From: Puccinia triticina
Lineage: Eukaryota; Basidiomycota; Pucciniomycetes; Pucciniales; Pucciniaceae
Assembly (NCBI RefSeq): GCF_026914185.1
Contig: NC_070565.1
Coordinates: forward strand, 3,782,001 to 3,846,000
Reading direction: 5' to 3'
DNA: 64,000 bases
The notes under the pieces are model-generated. The model searched no databases, was not told where the DNA came from, and saw only the letters and a program-made list of their open reading frames with translations. Each line of letters opens with the position of its first letter. Within the stretch, counting starts at the first letter, position 1. This document shows, piece after piece, positions 58,824 through 64,000 of the stretch. Made by a program: the position numbers and the translations under genes.

Positions 58824-59348
58824 TTGGGTGTCTGGGGAGGCAGTCGTCAGGGCGCGAGATGTGGAAGGCTCTGGCTTTAGATGGGGTTGAGGTGGTGGGG
58901 GGAGGGTTGGTGGTGTCGACAGCAATGGGGTGAAGGGTTTTGTTGGTGGAGGGGGTGCTGTTATAGCCGTCGGTTCAATTGGGGACCACGCTCAAATGAT
59001 CGGAGGGACGTTGCTGTCAGCCGAGAAAAAGGATGTTGTTGGGCTGCTTGGGAATCATACCACTTGCGGAAGGATTAGGGAGGTCAATAAGGATGGGGGG
59101 CAGGAGTGAGTTTTGACGGGGCCGGGGACTAGGGTTGGAACAGCTGCGGTATCCGGTTGCGAGGTCAAGAGTGGCGTTTGGTGTGAGGTCGCTGGCGGGG
59201 CTGGTGGCAGTTCAACGGGTAGAGTCGTGTGATGTTGTTTTTCTGTAGCGGCAGCTGCTCTCTTGGCTTTATTGGCGGCTCAAATTACTGCCTCGGTGTC
59301 TGTTAGTGGAAGAAGTTGATCGGAAGAGGTCCTCCGTCTGGTGGACAT
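58824..59348 (-). pseudogene. Gag N-terminal part
   Basis: ATG at 59348, 65 bp after the LTR end, opens MSTRRRTSSDQLLPLTDTEAVI, then an Ala/Lys stretch and a long Pro/Thr/Ser-rich region ending ASPDTQ, in frame with the second part at 57398. Three TGA stops (59280, 59055 and 58992, plus coordinates) interrupt it; CGA would fit all three. Confidence 0.75.
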
Positions 59349-59412
59349 GAAGCTTTCGCGAGGTATGCGTGGTCAAGGTGATTAGCAAGGTAGAGGTTCA
59401 AGAAAAAAAAAG

Positions 59413-59691
59413 TTTAAGCTCTCGACACGGAGAGCTTCACTGGGACAAGGGGCAAGGACGAGAGGCGAGGGGACAATGACAAGGACAAGGGCGCGAGCAG
59501 TTCTAGAACCTCTGATTGTATTGCAGATGGGGCAAGGGAGCTAGCTTGGGGGAAGTCTCAATACTTCCCTCTGTTGGATGGAGAGCTCAAGGAATCAATA
59601 GATTACATGCAAAGAAAGGAAGAGAGACTAAGTATCCTATGTACAAATACTTGTGACAGGTGTCGCAGTTGAGATGTACCGTAGTGTCACA
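59413..59691 (-). repeat. LTR shared by the gag element and the copia element
   Basis: On the minus strand it starts TGTGACACTACGG after a G-rich polypurine tract (59695-59708) and ends at the stem AAGCTCTC/GAGAGCTT. The last ~165 bp match the LTR at 47580; the start does not. To the right lies copia Pol in position for a 3' LTR, and to the left a Gag start in position for a 5' LTR. It may be a recombinant LTR or two copia/gypsy-like relatives abutting. Confidence 0.65.
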
Positions 59692-59861
59692 ACATCCCCC
59701 CCCCCTCAACAAGAAACCTACATATATATGAAAAAAACTATGTAGGGATCCATTGTGTAGTAGTAGAGTTTATAGGAGAAAAGAAAAGTAAAAAAAAAAA
59801 TAAAAAAAAACTAGAAGGTTAACAATAGAAAAAGGAATAACAATAAAAAAAAACTTCGCCC

Positions 59862-62800
59862 CTAGAAACCTTGGATGATGGCGCCACATTTTGAATGTGC
59901 AGATTTGCCCAGCGCCTTGGTGAGGACGTCGGCAATTTGTTCAGAACCCGGAATCCATTTGATGGTTGTTTTCTTCTCGTAGAGCGCCTGGTTTGTGACG
60001 TAGAACTCCCGTTCTATGTGGTGGGTTCTCTTGTTGGACGCTGTAAGACTCAAAAGATGTCATGCGACCCTTTTGCTGAATGGCGAAAGGTATGGATGAG
60101 GTGCAAGCTCTGCCTTTCTGTATATCAGAAAACAAGACCACCAAGGTAAGCTTGGCAATTTATTTTGTGATAGGATATGTTCGAAGATGAGATATATAAG
60201 AGGATTGTTGTCGATGTCCGAGGTTGATGGGGTTACTGATGTATGTGATAGGTGACGGTGACTTGATGTCTCGAGTGGGGCTTGAACCTAGGTCCTTGGC
60301 CTGGGGGTATATAAGTTCAGAAAGTGAGGAGTGATGAGGGTGAGAGGGAGCTAAGCTCAACCAGGAGTGGAACCGGGGACTGGTTACTGGTGAAAGGTGT
60401 GTGACTGAGCGGTGATATGAATTTCAAATAAAGTGTGAAAGATATGTGAAACTGAGTGGTGATGTGAGCTGATAACTGTGATATGGATAGATAATATGAG
60501 TGATAAGTGAGTAGAGAATATAGACTGCCGGATGGCATGAGGATCTGAGGGGGAATGTCCCCTGATGGGATGAGGAGAAAACAACTGGCAGGCAGAGGCC
60601 TCCTTATATAGACAATGATGAGGGAATTTAGCTCCAGGGGAGCAGCTTTGAGGGAATTTGGCTGGTGAGAAAGTAAAACTGAGGGAATTTAGCTAGACTA
60701 TCTACAATGCGTCCCTTTGATATGCAAACAGGATCATATATATTCATACAAGGATTTTCCAAGACCATAGGTATGCAAATGAGAAACAAACATATGCACA
60801 GAGAAAATAGGAGGTGAGGACTGATAAAAGGAAGGAAGAAAAGTAATTCATGTGCCGTATGCATTATGCCAAGTATGGTAGCCAAGAGTTGAGTCTGTGT
60901 GTGAACCCATTTGGACTGGTGCGTGAAAGGGGTGATTTGCGTATCTTCTGATCCGGTAGAGATATGAGGGTGGTTTCAGTGGGTGACTAGGGGTTATTTT
61001 GGTCCTAGATTCCATTTCTGATGTCCTTTTGGCCGTATCTTGCGGCGTTCTGTGAGTACACATAAAAGTTTGAATTTTCCTCCTACAAACACAGGAATAA
61101 TGACCACAACGCATCTTCACATCCAATCTTAACTGCCGATTGGTTATCGCAGAACAATGTTACCGGGAAGTGGACACCGATAATGTCAAACAGGAGATTC
61201 CTGATCCATAGGGCGTGTCTCGTTGCATGGCCAAGCGCCATGTACTCAGCTTGACACGTCAAGCTAGCCACCGTGATCAGACAACGTGATACCCACATTA
61301 TGGGCGCCCCGTAAAGTCAAATAAGAACGCCGTACGTTGATCTAGAGTTGGCGCCTCCCCAGTTTGCATCAACATAGCATTCCACCGGTGCGCATTGTGA
61401 CTTGTCAGGGTGAATTCGAAGAGGGGTAGTCTTGGTGTCAGCTAGGTATCCAAGAAGGTGTTTTAGACCTTTCCAATGAATAGTTGATGGTTTGCTCAAA
61501 AACCGCGCTAGATAGTTCACGCTGTAGGCTATGTCTGGACGCGTCCCGACTGCAACGTAACTAAGACCCCCTATTGTCGATAAGAACTCTCTGCTGTTGA
61601 TACCTTGTCCTTCAGGGTTGGTGTTTGCGGTGTAGCCTTCAGGGAGCGGTGACAAGTGATGAGTAACACCGTCCCACCGTTCTTTGAGGATTTTTTCTAT
61701 CAAGTTTGGTTGGGTCAGCTCGAAACCCTCAGCGGTGTGGGAGATTTTGACACCAACCATACTTGTCAGGCCTTCATTCCACTTGATCTCTAGGCTGCCT
61801 TTCAATTGAGATTCAAGTAGTTTGAGGGCCGCATCAGATGAACCGGTGACAATCCCATTGTCAACGTGGACCCAGATGATCGACTTGTTGTCCTTGTTAC
61901 TTAGCGTATAGACACTCGAGTCGTAATAGCTTGAGATGTAGCCCAGGTCGGCTAGTGTGCTACTGAGATGCTTCCACCAGCATCGTGCCGCTTGCTTCGT
62001 TCCATAAAGTGCCCTTTGCAGAAGACAAGCTTCATCGCCGCCCACTTCTAAACCTTCAGGCGCCTGCACCCAAACCTCTTCGTCAATAGGGGCATTGAGG
62101 TATACCGCCACAAAGTCGAAATTGTAGATGGGCCAATTGTGTCTTGCGGCAACAGAGAGGAGAACTCTCATCAACGTAAAGGTAGCAGTTGGCGCGAACG
62201 TGTGCGCAAAGTCCGTCCCTTCCCGTTGGTTGAAACCTTTTGCGACGTATCGGGCTTTATATTTGACCGAGCCATCTGGATTCGTCTTCTTTGCAAACAC
62301 CCACCTTGCTCCCAGTTTCCGTTGATTGTTAGGCAAGCGACGGACAGTCCAAACTTGTTTTCTCCGTAGGTTTTCCAGCTCATTGTCAACAGCGGCTTTC
62401 CAATTAGCAGCTTCCAGGGATCGCATCGCCGCTTTGAATGTGGCCGGGACGTCGTCAGATTTGTCAGAACACTCGCGTAAGCATTCATCGACCATTTTCT
62501 CTTGTTCTTCCACAAGCTTCTTTTGAGAGAAATCGTTGAGTTGAAGGTGTTGAAAGCTTTCCCCGGCGGCGGGTACTGGATCTGGAGGATTGTCCGGAGT
62601 CGTGGACGCAACGCCTGTCTTCTTAGGGGTGTCCGGTAGAGCATTCCTGCCAAAATCAGCCCAGGCTGACGACACGAGTTTCTTTGACTTAGGGATCCAA
62701 AATATCCATCCTTTTGACTCGGGAAGGTGTCCAACGACTAGACCCTGAATAGCGCGATTGTCTAACTTCTTGCGCTTCTCCGGAGCCACTAGGATGTACG

Positions 62801-64000
62801 CGCTAGAACCAAAAACCCTCGTACGATTGAGTTGAGGTTTGTCACCGAAGAAGAATTCATAAGGTGTCCGCTCCTTTGTTATTCGATTTGGAATGTGATT
62901 GAGCATCCAGGCCGCCCACATGAATGCGTAGCCCCAGAATTCCTTTCCCAGTTCGCTATCGTAGAGAATGCTGCGTCCCATATCAGATACCGTTCTGTTA
63001 TAGCGCTCAGCCGCCCCATTCTGAAAGTGATGATAAGGTAGTGAGCGCTCCGCTATGATACCTTTCTCCTGTAGATACTTACCAAAAACTTTGGAGTCAA
63101 ATTTGCCCCCATTGTCGGAGCGCATTATCTTGACTTTGGTCCCGACTTGAGTCTCCCATTGAGTAATGGTTTGCATCAGAAGTTCAGCCGCTTCGCTCTT
63201 TGCCTTGAGAATCTTGACTTCACTATAAGATGTGAAGACATCACGAATTGTGAGCGCATACTTCCCACCAGACAGAGTCGGGGTGTCAAACGGACCCATG
63301 AGATCTACGCATACAACTGAAAGTTTGTCAATGCACCTCTTTGTGGGCCCTAGCGCTGAGGTCCTGGTCGCTTTTCAGATTGAACACACTGGGCATTTAA
63401 TGGACCCAGTGGGCATTTTCTCAGGTAGACCATATCCCAGTTGTAATTTCACTAAGCGTCTTATCTTTTGCAGACTAGCATGGCCAAACAGGTGGTGCCA
63501 GAAGAGGATTGTCTTCTCATCAGCAGTCAATTCTTCAGGGTTCCACGTGTATTGACTGTGCTCAACTAGGTTGGGTGACTTGAAAAAAGAATTTGTCTCA
63601 ATTGCTGTGCATAGATTACTACAAATTTCATGAGGTGGAGTAACAGAAACCCGTGCGAAGGTGGCGTGTAAGGGACAGGGAAGAGGCCACGTGTTATGGT
63701 GAGGGTCGAAAACACTACGCAAGAGGAGCCGACCGCTGTCGGAGACTAGATTAATTGAATCAAAATTGCCGTTTACTTTGAAGTTAGCTCCGGCGTTTTC
63801 GAAAGCTGCAATGGACATCAAAGTGGACCGGGCCTGCTCACAGTAGTAAACATTCTTAACTACAATGACTGCCTTGTTCGTCCCAAAAAATCGCAAGGTA
63901 CCCATGCCTGTGATGTAATCACAAGCTGAGTCAGTGGCAACTTTGACTGCAATCGGTCGACTGAGTGTGGTGAAGTTGTGTAGTGCATACCTATCACCGG
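59862..64000 (-). pseudogene. Ty1/copia Pol, broken and running off the window
   Basis: Order on the minus strand: a protease-like region open to the window edge (..ATDSACDYITGMGTLRF); GAG-pre-integrase zinc region (HHLFGHASL..CPVC); integrase with D, D, E (IRD, RSDNGG, GAAERYNRT; the last two 35 residues apart); RT (KARYVAKGFNQ.., FDFVAVYLNAP); RNase H (SLTCQAEYMALG.., CDNQSAVKIG, then HIEREFYVTNQ..ADVLTKALG). Defects: TGA at 63372 and 61314 (CGA fits), catalytic YVDD changed to HVDN (AAT at 61857, one transition from GAT), and a solo LTR at 60042-61108 inside RNase H. No frameshift is seen. Gag and the 5' LTR lie beyond the right edge. Confidence 0.95.
60042..61108 (-). mobile_element. Solo LTR (TGTGGT..TTACA family) in copia RNase H
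   Basis: On the minus strand it starts TGTGGTCATTATTCC and ends GAGTCTTACA. The 4-bp duplication is ACGC (60038-60041 and 61109-61112). A TATA box (tatataagg) follows ctggagctaaattccctca, as in the copy at 39989. Removing it rejoins KIGCEDA with SNKRTHHIE in frame. Confidence 0.92.

Overview
This window is eukaryotic DNA, most likely from a filamentous basidiomycete. A rust fungus (Pucciniales) is my inference from the style of the elements. Introns are 78-92 bp, start with GT and end with AG, and one carries a perfect TACTAAC branch site. No rRNA, intact tRNA, bacterial operon or clearly recognisable host gene is visible. Almost all of the 64 kb is nested transposable elements. The only plausible host-like genes are two unrecognised minus-strand reading frames, near 13.1-14.7 kb and 20.5-21.8 kb. 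All similarity statements come from reading the sequence by eye; no database search was run.

Layout. 0-7.3 kb: a 254-bp duplication, a 3.3-kb hAT-type foldback element (1167-4490) filled with hairpin arrays, then an LTR/leader with a broken gag-like frame. 7.3-13.0 kb: Helitron ends enclosing a promoter-like region and gene scraps. 13.1-16 kb: an unknown two-exon gene and a 150-bp Tourist-type MITE. 17-28.5 kb: LTRs, tRNA-like sequences, the remains of a Ty3/gypsy element broken by a solo LTR, a hAT-type MITE and an unknown gene. 28.8-34.4 kb: a hAT-type hairpin-array element, then a solo LTR that itself contains a complete non-autonomous Helitron. 34.8-44.4 kb: a minus-strand Helitron with Rep/helicase and accessory genes, split by another solo LTR. 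45.1-46.8 kb: another hairpin-array element. 47.6-59.7 kb: a gypsy-like Gag whose frame is split by a solo LTR (carrying two MITEs) and by a 6.7-kb CACTA-like element (carrying a hairpin-array MITE and a whole hAT transposon). 59.4-64 kb: a Ty1/copia element, also split by a solo LTR.

Target-site duplications could be read for most insertions: 8 bp for hAT, 5 or 4 bp for LTRs, 3 bp for CACTA/PIF types, and A^T with no duplication for the complete Helitron. The order of insertion can therefore be worked out.

Two themes recur. First, several unrelated families (motifs GACCGGTCAT, GGAGTG..CACTCC, GCCGAGAGG..CCTCTCGGC, CACT..AGTG) have the same design: tandem arrays made almost wholly of short hairpins, sitting inside TIR elements with 8-bp duplications or inside a Helitron. 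This is the best candidate for an undescribed system. Second, nearly all decay (stop codons, array variants, differences between paired ends) fits C-to-T change, mostly at CpG, as expected for methylated and silenced repeats.
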